Shown in pieces: positions 10,363-22,140 of a DNA stretch of 64,000 nucleotides. This DNA comes from Prinsepia uniflora. Lineage: Eukaryota; Streptophyta; Magnoliopsida; Rosales; Rosaceae. Both the position numbers and the translations under genes were made by a program. Every line of letters starts with the position of its first letter. Within the stretch, counting starts at the first letter, position 1. The stretch is from the NCBI GenBank assembly GCA_032719365.1, contig CM064875.1, positions 17,881,674 to 17,945,673 on the forward strand, given 5' to 3'. Below the pieces are notes generated by a model. The model was not told the DNA's origin and searched no databases. It worked only from the letters and a program-made list of their open reading frames with translations.

Positions 10363-10620
10363 GGACTCTCATTCATGTCAAGTATATAAAATTCAGTCAG
10401 AAAGATAAGCTGATTGACCTACACATGAACATCTTCTACATATCCCCTTGGATATGCGTGAGAACAATATGCTAATTGAATAATCACATTGTCTTTCTTT
10501 AATTCTCCTAGATTCATTGATGCATAAATATGGTATGGCATAACATTGATTGATGTACCTAAATCGATCATGACATTATCAAAGCACTTGTTACCTATTA
10601 CTCAGGGAACCGTAAAGCTC
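10363..10620 (-). pseudogene. Athila aspartic protease active-site segment
   Basis: The minus strand around 10585-10541 reads NVMIDLGTSINVMP, the DLG-S active-site form typical of Athila. It connects the gag end at 10602 with the frame beginning at 10362 but contains a frameshift or stop. Confidence 0.75.
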
Positions 10621-12630
10621 CTGGGATCTTTCAATTTTGGTGGCAGGTTTCGTTGGATAACTGCAGAAACAGTTTCGTTTACGTTAACCCCTTCTTTCTC
10701 TCTTTTTTTCCGCCTTTGAGTGCATAACTCCTTGAGGAACTTGACATAAGCCGGTACTTGTTTGATGCATTCAATCAATGGTAAGTTCACTTGTACCTTC
10801 CGGAATATGTCAAGGATCTCATCATACTTCTCATCTTTCTTAGTTTTGGAAAATCTGCTTGGAAAGGGTGCATGAGACAACAAGGTGTTAGTAAGAATAG
10901 AATTTGAAGAGATAGGATTGTTACCTTTGACGTGGCTAGATGGTATGGAAATTGGTGCCACTTCCTTGTTTAGGTTCGTAATGGTGACCTTATCATACTC
11001 ATTTTTAACCAATTCGTCATTTTCCTTCCTAGCATCCTTAGAACTTGATTTCGGGCCTTCCTTCGGCATATGGTCATCCAAAACCTTCCCAATTCACGTT
11101 GTAACATTACTAGCATGCTCAAAAAAATTATTCTTTGGGTTGGGAACAATTTGTGAAGGCAACTTCCCTGTATCTTTGACTTGGCCCATGAAATCGACGA
11201 TTTGACCAATTTGCTTCTTCATTTCAAAAATGTCATGGCCATGAGTGTTCAACGTCTCCTTTGTTTGCTTTTGGCTGTCCATAAGAACTTGAGTTGAAGT
11301 GGATAATTGTGCAAACATCTGATCATAATTCGGGTTAGAGAATTGGTGAACCAGAGGAGCTTGTTGCATACCCCTAGGTTGATGAGGCATCGGTGGTCTT
11401 GGCAGAAATTGTGTCGTGAATACCCTTGTGGGTATTGAGCTCGAGGGTTCAAACATCCTTCATTGCTGCTCCACTTGAATCCCAGATGATCACGGTTACC
11501 TTGTCCATAGTTGTTAAAGTTATTGAACCGTTGGCCCCCTTGATATCCCCCTAAGACATTGGCTTATTCCATGCCATCATTTGGGTTTGTAACTTGAGGG
11601 CATTGATTATGTAGGTGTCCGTCCAATTGGCACATGCCACAAATAAGTCTCTTAGGTTTCATAGCCCTTTTGGCTTCGAATTCCAAAACTTGTTCAAGCA
11701 TAGATTGGAGCTTTTCAATCTTTTCATCTAAGGCACCCTTGGAATTAAGTGCATTTACCCTCTTCTTGGGAGACATGCCATAGTGGGCATCATTGGTGGC
11801 CCTACTCTCGAGTAACTGTCTTTCTTCGAGCTTGTCTAAGTCCATAAATGCCCCATGTGAAGCTGCATCAAGAAGGTCTCAGTCCATGGGTTTGAGACCA
11901 TCATAGAAGTAATGCATTAGGTTAGTCTCCGAGAAACCATGTGAAGGACAAGTAGAAAAAAGGACCTTGAAATGATCGTAGTACAAACCAAAGGTTTTGT
12001 CTTGTGCTTGGGCAATGGATGTGATCTCTTGCCTCTTTGAAGTGATCATAGAAGCGGGAAAGTACTTGGCCAAAAATAAGTCTGCAAGTTGTTGCCAAGT
12101 AGTGATATGATTGGCGGGCAAGTCCATGAGCCAAGATTGGGCTCTATCCGCCAAAGAGAATGGAAAGGTCTTAAATTGTAGAAGTTCGTCATCAACATCA
12201 CTTGGTTTCATGCTATTGCAGACAAATTGGAAAGTTCTAAGGTGTTTATTTGGATCCTCATTGGGTAAACCACAATAGGTTGGGAGTCGATGAAGGAAAC
12301 CACTCTTAAGCTCAATGTTCGTTTTGTTTCCTTAGGTAGAGGAAAATTAATGCAGAAAGGTCCTATGCTCCACTTAGTTGAGCAAAGTACGTTGACGAAG
12401 AGACTTACGTTCGTTGTTGGCCATCTCATTTTCGAGTTCACTTTCAAGTTGGTGTTTAGGGGAAGAAGAGGACTCAAATTCGTAACCTTCCTCAAAAGTA
12501 GGTTCCAAGATGGGTTCTAAGGTCGAATTCTCAAATTTTGTTTACCTTAACTCACCTCCCAGTTTAGGCTGTGTATCGAAACTAACAAAGCGTGGAGATT
12601 TGCAAGTTGGAATCACTAGCTTTGGCATGG
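10602..12630 (-). pseudogene. Athila gag, frameshifted
   Basis: The pieces in order on the minus strand are 12495-12208, 12211-11879 (capsid, ADRAQSWLMDLPANHITTW), 11845-11564 (with CGMCQLDGHLHNQC, a CCHC zinc knuckle), 11456-11094 (proline-rich, then a heptad-rich stretch) and 11081-10602 (ending PPKLKDPRSFTVP, where the protease begins). A likely start is the MPKLVIPTCKSP segment near 12628. Breaks occur between all pieces. Confidence 0.85.
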
Positions 12631-14288
12631 TTATGCATAGGAACCTGAGATGCAACAAACATACAATGTGAGAGTCATATTCTAATCGCGATAATAGATA
12701 AGAGAAATTGGCAAGCGAGATAGATAGTAATGAAATGTAGAGAACATAAAATACACAAACAGCATTGTATTTATGAAGAACAGGTTATAGGTAAGTAAGT
12801 AAAAAAGTTAAAGAGTATAACCAAGAATATGCAAGGTAGATCACGGCAATAATATGAAAAAACACAAGTTCAAAAACGTCCAAGTCAATGCAACACATAA
12901 AAGTCTACATGAAGAATAGTGTGAATGCATAAGAGGGAAATCGTTAGACCTTGCATAAGACATAAGAGTTACGTGACAGTGCAAGAAAAGAATAGCCTGT
13001 ACCTTTAATCTCACTTCCCTAGATTCACTTAGTCATAGGGGGCCCGGTGATGAAATCCGAGCATCATGAAACCGCAGGGAGGGTATGCAATCTACCAATA
13101 CAATAAATAGAGTCTTAGAGTGACATGAATAACTTTCCCACTTCGCTTCTCATGGTACTTTCCTGGCCTTACGGCCTGCGCGTACTGATAAACATATTTC
13201 AATCCCCTCCACCATTCAAAGTTAATTATGGCCGGATGGGATAGATGTAACGCGAGAAAAAAGACTAATTTCGAGAACACCCTGTGGCTAACCTGGCCAG
13301 AGTATGTACTCCATTGGAGTTCGCTTTCTTAGTGCCACACTTGTCACCAATCATAGCCCTCCTAGACACCATAATTAACTGATGGAAGTATTCAAAATAG
13401 AGGTTTGCCAAACCCAAGTGTTTACAACCTCCGCCACAACCTCATGTCCATAGATTCGAGTCTACAGTGTGTGGTGATGAAATCCACACATCAAGATGGG
13501 TTAAGGAGAAAGTAAACAAAATGGGCGCTACCTATTCCCGAAAGTAAGATTTTGAAGAAAAAGGTTTTGGGATTCATGCAACTCTAAAATATATAATAGG
13601 AAACAATTTATATGTTTGGAAGTTAAAGTTATATATGGGTCACATAGCTTCAAAGTTTAGATGGAGACTTCTACGTCCGTGCGGACCAAGTCATTAGCTT
13701 GGATTTCGAACCATTGTCCCCATTTGGGTAAGTCCAAAGTGACCAGGTAGAAAGAATACATGCAAGGGGAGGATGATTTTGGAACTCTGAAGTCTTACTT
13801 CTCAGTGCAAACTCGATTTTGAAACTCCGAAATCCTACTTCGCAGAGCTAGCCTATAGCATGCATTATCTCATGTCCTAGACATCACCTTGAAAATTTCT
13901 TACTAAGGGCAGACATGTATTCATTTCAAGATAACTCAAGTGTTAACAAACTCCGCCCCAACCTCAAGACTTTTAAGGGCTATGAAGGGTTTAGAAGTAA
14001 GTTAACAAATGAAACTTCACCTATTCCATTAAAGATCAAAATCTAAACTCCGAGCATAAGTGATTCACATATAGCTGAGTCTAGTTTGAAAAAAGAATTA
14101 TTCCTTATATTATTTGAGATTTTTTTTTGAATTTTTTGATTTTTTTTGTTTTTTTAAAGATATTTACAATGAAAACGTTTTTAACAAAAATTATTACAAT
14201 TTATATACAAGTATGGAAATATGTACGAATATAATATTTAAATTATGAACATATATACATAAACGAATTATACAAGAGATTATTTCAA
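12631..14288 (-). other. Athila 5' leader
   Basis: This is the non-coding region between gag and the PBS, with a few short repeated phrases (GGTGATGAAATCC at 13046 and 13472, and AACTCCGAAATCCTACTTC-type repeats near 13790-13850). I see no gene in it. Confidence 0.7.
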
Positions 14289-14306
14289 TCCCCGGCAACG
14301 GCGTCA
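14289..14306 (-). other. Athila primer binding site
   Basis: The minus strand reads TGACGCCGTTGCCGGGGA, one base different from the tRNA-Asp complement TGGCGCCGTTGCCGGGGA used by Athila elements. Confidence 0.9.
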
Positions 14307-14312
14307 AAAATT

Positions 14313-15817
14313 TATACGCTAAAACTAAGCATTAAAATAAACATAAAGTCACACTCAACACTTAATAACAATATATGCAAATTAAAACCCTTTTTGTAGG
14401 TTGTAGCATTGATAAGTAATGATCGTTCTTATCCGGGGATTGAAGGTGCCTAAGCATGATTATCGTTTGATTAATTAATTAGGGGGGTAGTTGATTGTTT
14501 CTATTATCCTACGTGATTAAATAATCTAAACTAATCTAATCTATTATTTACATGGTTACCTTATCTTTAACCTAACTCATTCATGATTTTATTAACTTCA
14601 ACCTACAAAATCCTATAGTCTTAATCATACGAGTTACTTGCATATTCTCTTAAGTACGTGCCTTGAGCTCCCGACGACACTTTCAATGACCTAGACTCGG
14701 GGCTCCCTATATCTAGTCAAGCATTAAGCACGAACACACAAACATAACAAAAACTAGAATCATATAACACATAGAATATTGAAGCAATACAAATCATAAA
14801 ACTAATAATAATGTTAGAAATCAATTTATATAGCCAATATTCAAGTATAAGTAATAATTACAAGGTAAAGAGGTCGTGTTACATTTTTTCTCTTCAGGGC
14901 TCCCTATGGATACGAAGTGATTGGACACTCTTTGGTGAGACAAGCGAGGGCTCCTCAACTTAGCCACAGATGAAGGTGTAGAAGGTGAAGTATGGTGTAA
15001 TTATTCTTACACTTGAAATCTTGAATATAATGAAATGGGGAAATTGGTTGAGCAGAGTTTTGGTACAAAGATTGAGCGACCCTTTACAAATAACCTAAGC
15101 CCCTCTATTTATAGGAGAAAAATAATTCTCAAATAAATAGGAGTTCACAATTTAAATTCTAAATGAAAAATGATTAAACTAATTAATATTGAAATCCTAA
15201 AGAAAAAAGGTTTCCTTTGGAAAAAAGGAAACAAATCCTAACTTGAATTGGATAATTATTCCACTAGAAAGAAGGAAAATGCCGCTGGAATTGAACATGG
15301 AATATTTTCGGTGGCAGCCCACTGAAATTGGGCTAAATTTCGGTGGGCAACGAGCTGGTCAATGCAGCATGAAGGCTTGGAGATGTTTCGTTAGGCGCTG
15401 GCTGAAAACTGGAAAGAGTTTCGGCGGTCAACGGCAGTCAAAGGCCCAAGGAAGGGTTGTAACTAGCTACGGTACACACTCACCGAATATGACTACGTAG
15501 GCTCAAGAAGCGCGCGTCGAGGTTTGGTTCGGTCATTCAGTAGGTGTTGGCCGAATCGAATTTCAGCTGCCATTTATGGATTTAGTAGGCCCCTACTGAA
15601 ATTTTGAGTGTTTTTGGTGACTTCCTTTCATTCAATCATAATTTCGTCAATATAACTTTGATCGAGGTGATTCTTTCACCTAAATTCTCGTAATTCCAAG
15701 CTTTATCCAATTCTGCACATTTCTCACAAAAGATATTATTTTCTAAAAAAATTAGTATTTAAACATTAAAAGATAAGAATAAAGGGTATAAAATGATGTT
15801 TAATTCAAGGCATATCA
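14313..15817 (-). repeat. Athila 5' LTR, full length
   Basis: It is about 1505 bp, TGATATGCC at the outer end and ending GCGTATA at the inner end. It includes a minus-strand TATA box (CTATAAATAG) near 15117-15108, with the transcript start expected near 15080. Confidence 0.88.
15106..15118 (-). promoter_or_regulatory. TATA box of the Athila LTR
   Basis: CTATAAATAGAGGGG on the minus strand within the 5' LTR. The placement fits a U3/R promoter. Confidence 0.65.
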
Positions 15818-15877
15818 GGTAATGTGACTAACTAAAAATAGAATGACCATAACTTGAAAGAAATTTTGCCCGGCCAT
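15818..15877 (-). pseudogene. Prolamin-like gene copy 2, 5' part (start codon and signal peptide)
   Basis: The start ATG is at 15877-15875. The twenty codons up to the Athila target site read MAGQNFFQVMVILFLVSHIT, a textbook hydrophobic signal peptide. The frame joins the 3' part at 9354 exactly once one copy of GGTAA is removed, which shows that these 60 bases and 9053-9354 were one exon. It is too short to be seen as a gene by itself. The rest of the gene now lies 6.5 kb away on the other side of the retrotransposon. Confidence 0.8.
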
Positions 15878-17040
15878 AATTCTTGTAAATAAAAATGTTT
15901 TAGTGTTTATTTTCGTGGATATTGCATGTACAATAGAATTGGATAGCATATAAGATAGATATTCTATATTTATATTTAGGTGATGCTGTAGAAGAATAAG
16001 ACATTCATAACATCAAGAAACTTTTGCATTTATAACTATAGAAGAAATATTTAACTGATTCGAATTAGTAAATATCGGGAGTTTCTACATTTTTGTCTTC
16101 TTCGGTATAATAAGAACATATAGCAATTATCAATTTTATGAAGTTACAAGTGACTTATTTCTAATTTTGAAAATATCAAAAATAGTTTTCACTTTCCAAC
16201 TTCGTAAAAATTATTTCTAATCATCAAAGACATCTGAACATAATTCTTACCATTAATTTTCTAGTAAACTCATAATAACTTATCCGCCGAATATTTATAT
16301 CATTTTTAATTTTATTGAAACACTTTGAACGTAAAGTTTTAGGAGTTAGGCATTTGTGTACATGCATTTCTTACGCTAGTAAATTGAATACAAATGTGTA
16401 AAGACTTAAAGACATTATTGAGTTTTCATCAAAATATTCGACCAAACTTGTGCCTCTTTAGAGAAGTGGTATTTTCGTCACATATGATATTATTTCGAAC
16501 CCATTGACTTTTTCTACCCTCTCCAATCCACCATGTTTGTGTACTTGAATAATTAACAACAATTTAAATTTTATTAATATGTGTATATATTTTAGGAAGA
16601 ATTTAAACGAAACCATTGTGAAGTGACAAACATATAGTAATAATGCGGAAGATGTACAAATACACTTCATGTGAGAAGCACATACATGGTTAATTTGTTG
16701 AGTAATCATATAAAATTTGGAAGTTTCCCCTTAATTTTATGTTTTTGTTTTTGCTTGCTATTGTTGTGTTTCCTTATATGTCAATTTTTTTCAAGCTTTC
16801 GTGTTTGTAGTTTCTATCTTACTGGGAAGATTTCATGTTAACATTATCATGGTTTGATTTATTTTCTATTTCGATCATTTGAAAATCAAGGTCGGGTATG
16901 GGTTGATGAGAACTCGGCCGACATCCATCATTTCTTTTATGCTTGAGTTGGGTTGAAAATCAGATTTAGTAAAACAAAGACTCAACCCCAATTTGATTGA
17001 GTGTCATTAGGCCATTAGTGGCCGCTATTTTACTTCTTGG
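15878..17040. other. AT-rich upstream region of split gene copy 2
   Basis: This would be the promoter side of the minus-strand gene starting at 15877. I see no convincing gene. The block 16488-16555 matches 788-850. Confidence 0.5.
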
Positions 17041-17084
17041 TCTAAAAGCCATACTACATGGCCGAAAATATGACTACATGGCCA

Positions 17085-17425
17085 ACCCGGCAGAGGATTT
17101 CTACTAAGATCGACTCGTCAGAGAACTTTTACTAAGGTTGACCCGACCGAGGATTTCTACTAAGGTCGACTTATTCGAGAACTTTTACTAAGGTCGAGCT
17201 GGCCTAGGATTTCTACTAAGATCGACCCGGCGAAGAGTTTTTACTAAGGTCGACCCGGCTGAGAATTGAACGATCAAGGTCGACCATACGACCCGATCGA
17301 GAATTGATTACTAAGGTTGACCATGTCGCCCGGCCGATAATTGAATTATATGGTCGATCCGACCGAGAATTTATTACTAAGGTTGACCATGCAACCCGGC
17401 CGAGAATTGATTACTAAGGTCGGCC
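17085..17425. repeat. Minisatellite A, about 30-bp units
   Basis: About ten units built on CTACTAAGGTCGACCCGGCCGAG, with variation at the middle bases. The GTCGAC and CGGCCG cores are self-complementary. It may be a remnant of the 3' region of a TAT element, by analogy with 915-2290, but no coding part lies next to it. Confidence 0.85.
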
Positions 17426-17467
17426 TAATTCAACGAAAAAGGTGGACATGCCTTGGTTGAGTTACAT

Positions 17468-17712
17468 TAGCCACCTTTCTCACCTTGGTCAAGTCACCTT
17501 GGTAACCTTTCTCACCTTGGCCATGTCACCTTAGTCACCTTTTCCACCTTGGTCGGGCCACTTTGGTCTCCTTTCTCACATTGGCCGAGCCATTTTGGTC
17601 ACCTTTCTCACCTTGGCCATGTCACCTTAGTCACCTTTTCCACCTTGGTCGGGCCACTTTGGTCTCCTTTCTCACATTGGCCGAGCCACTTTGGTCACCT
17701 TTCTCACATTGG
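17468..17712. repeat. Minisatellite B, nested 15-30 bp and about 95-bp units
   Basis: Repeats of CACCTTGGxCAxGTCACCTT and TTGGCCGAGCCAxTTTGGTC form a higher-order unit of about 95 bp present twice (about 17514-17607 and 17610-17705). Open frames across it come only from the repeat. Confidence 0.85.
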
Positions 17713-17719
17713 CCAGGTC

Positions 17720-19550
17720 ACCTTTATTGGGTTTACTTTTTAGCCATATTTCACCTCAATTCCTAGCCGACCTAGACATTCAGCACACATATTATAGTCA
17801 CCCTTAACTTTTCGGCCATGTCAACTACCACATATCATACATGAGAAGAGGAGAAAGACAAGTGGTGGGTGAGCTCTATTTTTTCAACCAAGGCTAGAGA
17901 ATTAGGCAGCCAACCAACATTTTACAACCAAAGTTTATGGTCATTCTTGGCCAATTTGCTATAATCTGGCTCATGAATGAATTTGAGTTTAATGTGACTT
18001 TCTCCGTCGCGGGCCTCATTTACTGGTTTTGTTGGATCGAGATTTACGACCAGGCTCAAACAGTGGGACATAAGTGCGGCCTGAGGGGATATAGCACGCC
18101 CTTCCTAGACTTTAGGAAACCGTATTGATGGAATGCAACCACGAATCCGAGAAGGAAAAGCATTTGTTTGAAGAGGAATCAAGAAGACTGGTCAAGAATT
18201 GGGGTTTCTAGTTTCTGATATGGTAGATACAAAATCTACTTTCGTTCGTGAATTGAATATGGTTCCGCCCCTGCGGTGGCGACCACTACCATTCTATGAA
18301 GCCATTGTTTGGGTGCAGGCTTGGGAGCACTTCTGAAGAAAATATTCATGATTTGATGACTTTTTTCATTCACATGAGGCTGTCCGTATTGGAAATGACG
18401 GTGAGGTCAGTGGCTGCAATATTGTGTTTTGGGACGCTGATTTTTCTGGAGGAAGAAGAAGCCAAGGCAATTGTGAATTTGTGATGCTCTTGAATTGGTA
18501 GAGAGAGTGGAAATATAGAAAAATGATTGCTGGGATTAGATGTTTAGGAGAAAAACATAGAAAATAAATCAATTGTAACAAATAAAAATAATAAAATTTC
18601 TAATTTCTCCAAACACATTTTATTTGCCAAAAATAATAATGCGGTTTCCTCATTTCGAATTTCTTGGAATTATAATGTTCTTCCCTCTGCCTCTACTACT
18701 TGGAAATTTGATTTTTTTTAACTGTGGTTGTGCGAAAAGTTGCTTGTTTGTTTAAGTTTGTTTATTTTTCTTCAAAAAAAAAAAACTCTGTTAAATTAAA
18801 AATTGGGGTTTTAAGGAATTCAACCATTAAAATAGAAGAGTAATTTGGTAATTTATCAATTTCAATTTTTAAATTAAAAGTGAATAAAAAAATTAAAAGC
18901 AAAAAAAGATTGGTGGAAAAAATAATTAGAAGTTAAAAATAAAATAAAAAACAAAGAGAAAAATTAAAAGAGAAAATAAAAGGTAAGTTTGACATGGGTG
19001 ATGGGTACCCATTACCAATTGGATAGGGTTTGGAGAAACCCTCAAATATTGACAATGGATTTAGATTGGTATATTAACCATAGGTACACATGTAGAGTGA
19101 TTGACACATGCCCTCACAAAACTCATTTGACCATCCTTGAACATCCTAAAGAAATTTAATATAAGTGACCATTAGAAACTTATTTTTATTTATATTGCAT
19201 TGCATGTTTTTACTTATGGTTTTTACTGTAAACTTTTTGGTTATTCTATGGAAGTTTTTATTTATAAATAAAGGTACATTTGAGTGCAAAAACTCATTAA
19301 CTCGTCTAGTTAGGTACTTAGGTAGGTATTTTTTTATGCTTATCACTTGTATATTAAACATGTTTTTAAAGTTGACTGCAAATTTTGCATGTGGAAAGAC
19401 AGTACTGACATCCGTCACTTGCTGTAAGCGTTTATTTTAATAAAGATTAAAGGAGCAGGTAAACCTCTCCGATAATTAGTCCTTCACTCATGAGTCAGTG
19501 AGAAAGAGACAGATATGAGAGCTACCTAGTCCACTAAGAGATGGTGATCA
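17720..19550. other. Intergenic region, no gene recognised
   Basis: 17.9-18.5 kb has mixed base composition and short open frames (for example 18296-18484 plus) that I cannot assign to a family. 18.6-19.1 kb is very AT-rich with A runs. I see no supportable gene. Confidence 0.4.
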
Positions 19551-19551
19551 T

Positions 19552-19563
19552 CACTATATATAT
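19552..19563 (+). promoter_or_regulatory. TATA box of the small secreted protein gene
   Basis: CACTATATATATGCC lies about 45 bp before the start codon at 19602. This fits a short 5' UTR. Confidence 0.6.
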
Positions 19564-19601
19564 GCCTACTTAGTGCGAGTGCATTACCAAGATTCTGGAA
19601 G

Positions 19602-20053
19602 ATGAAGATGGCCATGTTGAAAACCATTTTTCTTTTCTCTCTCATATTCAGTAGCTTCCAATTTTCTTCATGTTCTACTCTGAAACCAAGGAAAATTTCA
19701 GTGGGTAAGTAGCATATATAACTCTCCTGCTTGATCATTTTCCTTTGTGTCAACCTTTGCTAGTTATTCAAGGCACTTCGAACATCATTCTGTTTTTAAA
19801 ATTTTAAATTTTCACTTTTTATACTTTTTATTTTGGGAAGATGCTCGATCATTCTTCTTTTCATTTCCCTTCCTGAAAAGGTTTCGCCAAAGTTTTCACT
19901 TTCAGATCTAATTCATAGTTTCATACTTATTTTAGAACACTTTGTGCAAGATTAAGTACTTGAATTTTAAAAAAGAGAGAGAAAAAAAAAACCCAATATT
20001 ATTATTCTAATTAATTTGCTCCTTGTACCAGGCATTGCCTGCTTTTTTATAAT

Positions 20054-20084
<31 letters not shown>

Positions 20085-20402
20085 TTCGGGCCACATGTTC
20101 TATATATAAACATTGTAATTAATTTACTCTAAGGACTAGGGACATCGTATACGTCAATGGGTCGAGTGGGATTGAGTTTGTTCTGACTTCTGAGAATAGT
20201 AACACGAGTACGGTGTCTTGGTGTGATTTCTGCAGGGTCAACACAAACAACCTGGTTTGTGTCCATTGATAACTACGGTATCGGCCGACTCCGTTCGCCG
20301 CCGCCATCTCCCAAATCTGCAACACCACCAGGCCAGTCACCAACTCCCAAAGATCTTCTGTCCGAGAGAGCTTCTCCAAATCCATTCGTAGCATCCACTT
20401 GA
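19602..20402 (+). CDS. Small secreted proline-rich protein, candidate peptide hormone precursor (2 exons)
   Basis: Exon 1 is 19602-19704 and exon 2 is 20236-20402. The intron has GT at 19705 (GTAAGT) and TTTCTGCAG before 20236. Joined, they give 89 residues. Residues 1-24 are a signal peptide (MKMAMLKTIFLFSLIFSS, then cleavage near SSCS). The mature part is basic and proline/serine-rich, with IGRLRSPPPSPKSATPPGQ and a tail ending NPFVAST before TGA at 20400-20402. Secretion signal, small size, one intron and a Pro/Ser core resemble plant signalling-peptide precursors (CEP-, PIP- or IDA-like classes), and SPPP is a typical hydroxyproline glycosylation context. I do not recognise the exact family. 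A TATA box precedes it, and an (AT)n tract lies in the intron. The model is inferred from splice signals and frame continuity, and the gene looks intact. Confidence 0.6.
20056..20084. repeat. (AT)n microsatellite in the intron
   Basis: About 14 AT units within the intron of the small secreted protein gene. It is likely polymorphic in length. Confidence 0.95.
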
Positions 20403-20775
20403 GATGCTTAAGCTCGGGAGGAGGCCAGATAAACAGAGTCTAGTAGCCTTCTTAATAATCATGCATTAATTGTTGTTGTATCTGTCTTTAAATAATTTGA
20501 AGCAATCGTTAACAAAATAAAATTTTCAAGCAATATGCATGGTAAACTGTATCGTCATTCGTCAGGTATGGAGTTACTATTAACACTTCAAAAACGTCCC
20601 AATGTGGCAATATGTAGAGCAAAATTTGTCACTCAAAAGTTTTAAATAAACTTCGTAAAACCCCCAACCTTTCAAAGTGGTTCCGACCTTTGCTTCTAAC
20701 ATCAAGTTGGTCCCAACATTTTCAAACATTTTGAACAAGTACGCAACTCGTTATAAATTTACATTTGGTAGGCCC

Positions 20776-21290
20776 TGTTGACACAGAAATCGTCTGGATT
20801 TGTAGAATTCTTTCTTAATTCCTACACACAATAACAAGAAATAAACGGGGTTAAGGTTGAAGCCCGGGGGTGGTTTGAAAAACACTCCGATGACAAAGTC
20901 TGTTTAATCGAGAGAACTAAACCGGCAGAGTTTCAGTATGAATTTTGAATTAACTTTGAGGTGAGTGAGGTCCTGTATTTATAATGAAACCTTGAGAGTC
21001 ACCAGAATATCTGATTGGTTGAAGAAGATAGTGTTTAATAGGTGATTCTACCGCGATAAATCATTATTATTAACTATATAGATAAATAAAAATAAATAAC
21101 TCGTTGAGAGATTATTTATTATTTACATTAATCTAATTAATTAATATATTAAATTGATAAATATATTAAATTAATGCGGATATTGTGTGGATGTTGTCGT
21201 CGTCTATACCAAAGGTAACATCGACATTATGAGAGTTATGAGCCACATGGCAGTCTCATAATTTTCTGGTGATTTATGGTTCCACAAATG
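20776..21290 (-). repeat. Possible LTR or solo LTR with minus-strand promoter
   Basis: The left edge TGTTGACAC reads TGTCAACA on the minus strand, like an LTR end. TTATAAATACAGGACC on the minus strand (about 20990-20970) is a good TATA box, with a pyrimidine- and C-rich stretch downstream. No matching second LTR, PBS or clear target duplication was found, and the right edge is uncertain (anywhere to about 21550). Confidence 0.35.
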
Positions 21291-21602
21291 TCCCCACATC
21301 GTTTAGAAATTCAGGGAATCCAAAGAAATGTAATTTTTATTGTGGTCACAATAAACCTTTCTTTTATGAGAGTAGGACTCCCCCTTGAATATTCTTCACA
21401 GTGTGTTGGAATTCAATTGAGCTTAAATTTCCGAACCAACTTGAAGTTGCAAACCTTACGTATAAGGCTTGCTTCAAATTGATTTTTGGACCCTAATAAG
21501 TAATTAAGGTTTAGCCATATAGAGAGCCCATTAGGATTTTGTTCCTTATTTATGTCATAGCCCTTGTAGTCCCCATTTCAAAAAATTTGACTTGTGCAAC
21601 TT

Positions 21603-22140
21603 TAGAGCACATCTAGTGTGACCCTTCTAGCCAAGGCAAGGCATGTTTTGGCCTCTGCCCCATGCAAAACAACTTCTAATGGAAAAGGCTAGTCTCAGCT
21701 AGGCTGGGCTAGGGGCTGGGGTTGAGGCTATTCTAGCCCCTCTCATTGCCTTGGCAGAGCTAAATAGCACTCAATGAAAAGCTGACACATGTCAAAATCT
21801 TTTTTTATTTTATATATTTTTCATATTTCATATATTTTTTATAATTTTCATATTTCATATATTTTTCATACTTCATATATTTTTAAGTATAATTTAAAAT
21901 TTCTTCATTATGATAGTATTTAATTATTATTTTTATATCTATGTAAATTAAGAAAGATAAAATAAAATTAAGTTGTATTCTATATACATTATATAATATT
22001 TCTACATTATTATTTTTAAGAAAATAAATTTTAAAAATATAAATTCTTGCTCCTAGCTCCTTCCCATTAGAAACATAGCAAATAATGTGGGACAAAATAT
22101 TATGAACAATATTATTTAAGGGGTTAAATCTTATCTCTAG
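21603..22140 (-). mobile_element. MITE-like element 1
   Basis: GC-rich ends (CACATCTAGTG..., ...CTCTAGTG) flank an extremely AT-rich core. Its reverse complement matches 22910-23150 plus 29463-29620, including TCTAATGGGxAGG and ATCATAATGAAGAAA, so both belong to one non-coding family. The exact termini and target duplication are uncertain. Confidence 0.6.

Larger units (their letters stand above)
9360..15817 (-). mobile_element. Ty3/gypsy Athila-lineage retrotransposon, internally deleted
   Basis: In minus orientation it has a 5' LTR (15817-14313), a tRNA-Asp type PBS (14306-14289), a long leader, gag with a CCHC knuckle, protease, the first residues of RT, and then directly a 5'-truncated 3' LTR (9738-9360). 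The rest of RT, RNase H, integrase and the env-like region are gone. The outer ends are TGATA and TATTA with a perfect GGTAA target duplication. It is inserted in the coding sequence of a host gene. Confidence 0.93.

Noticed and set aside
18296..18581. Possible small gene on either strand
   Set aside because: No motif, splice model or start context that I could support.
19146..19440. Opposed open frames of about 90 codons on both strands
   Set aside because: Low-complexity Phe/Leu/Lys composition in AT-rich DNA, no motif, mirror-image frames.
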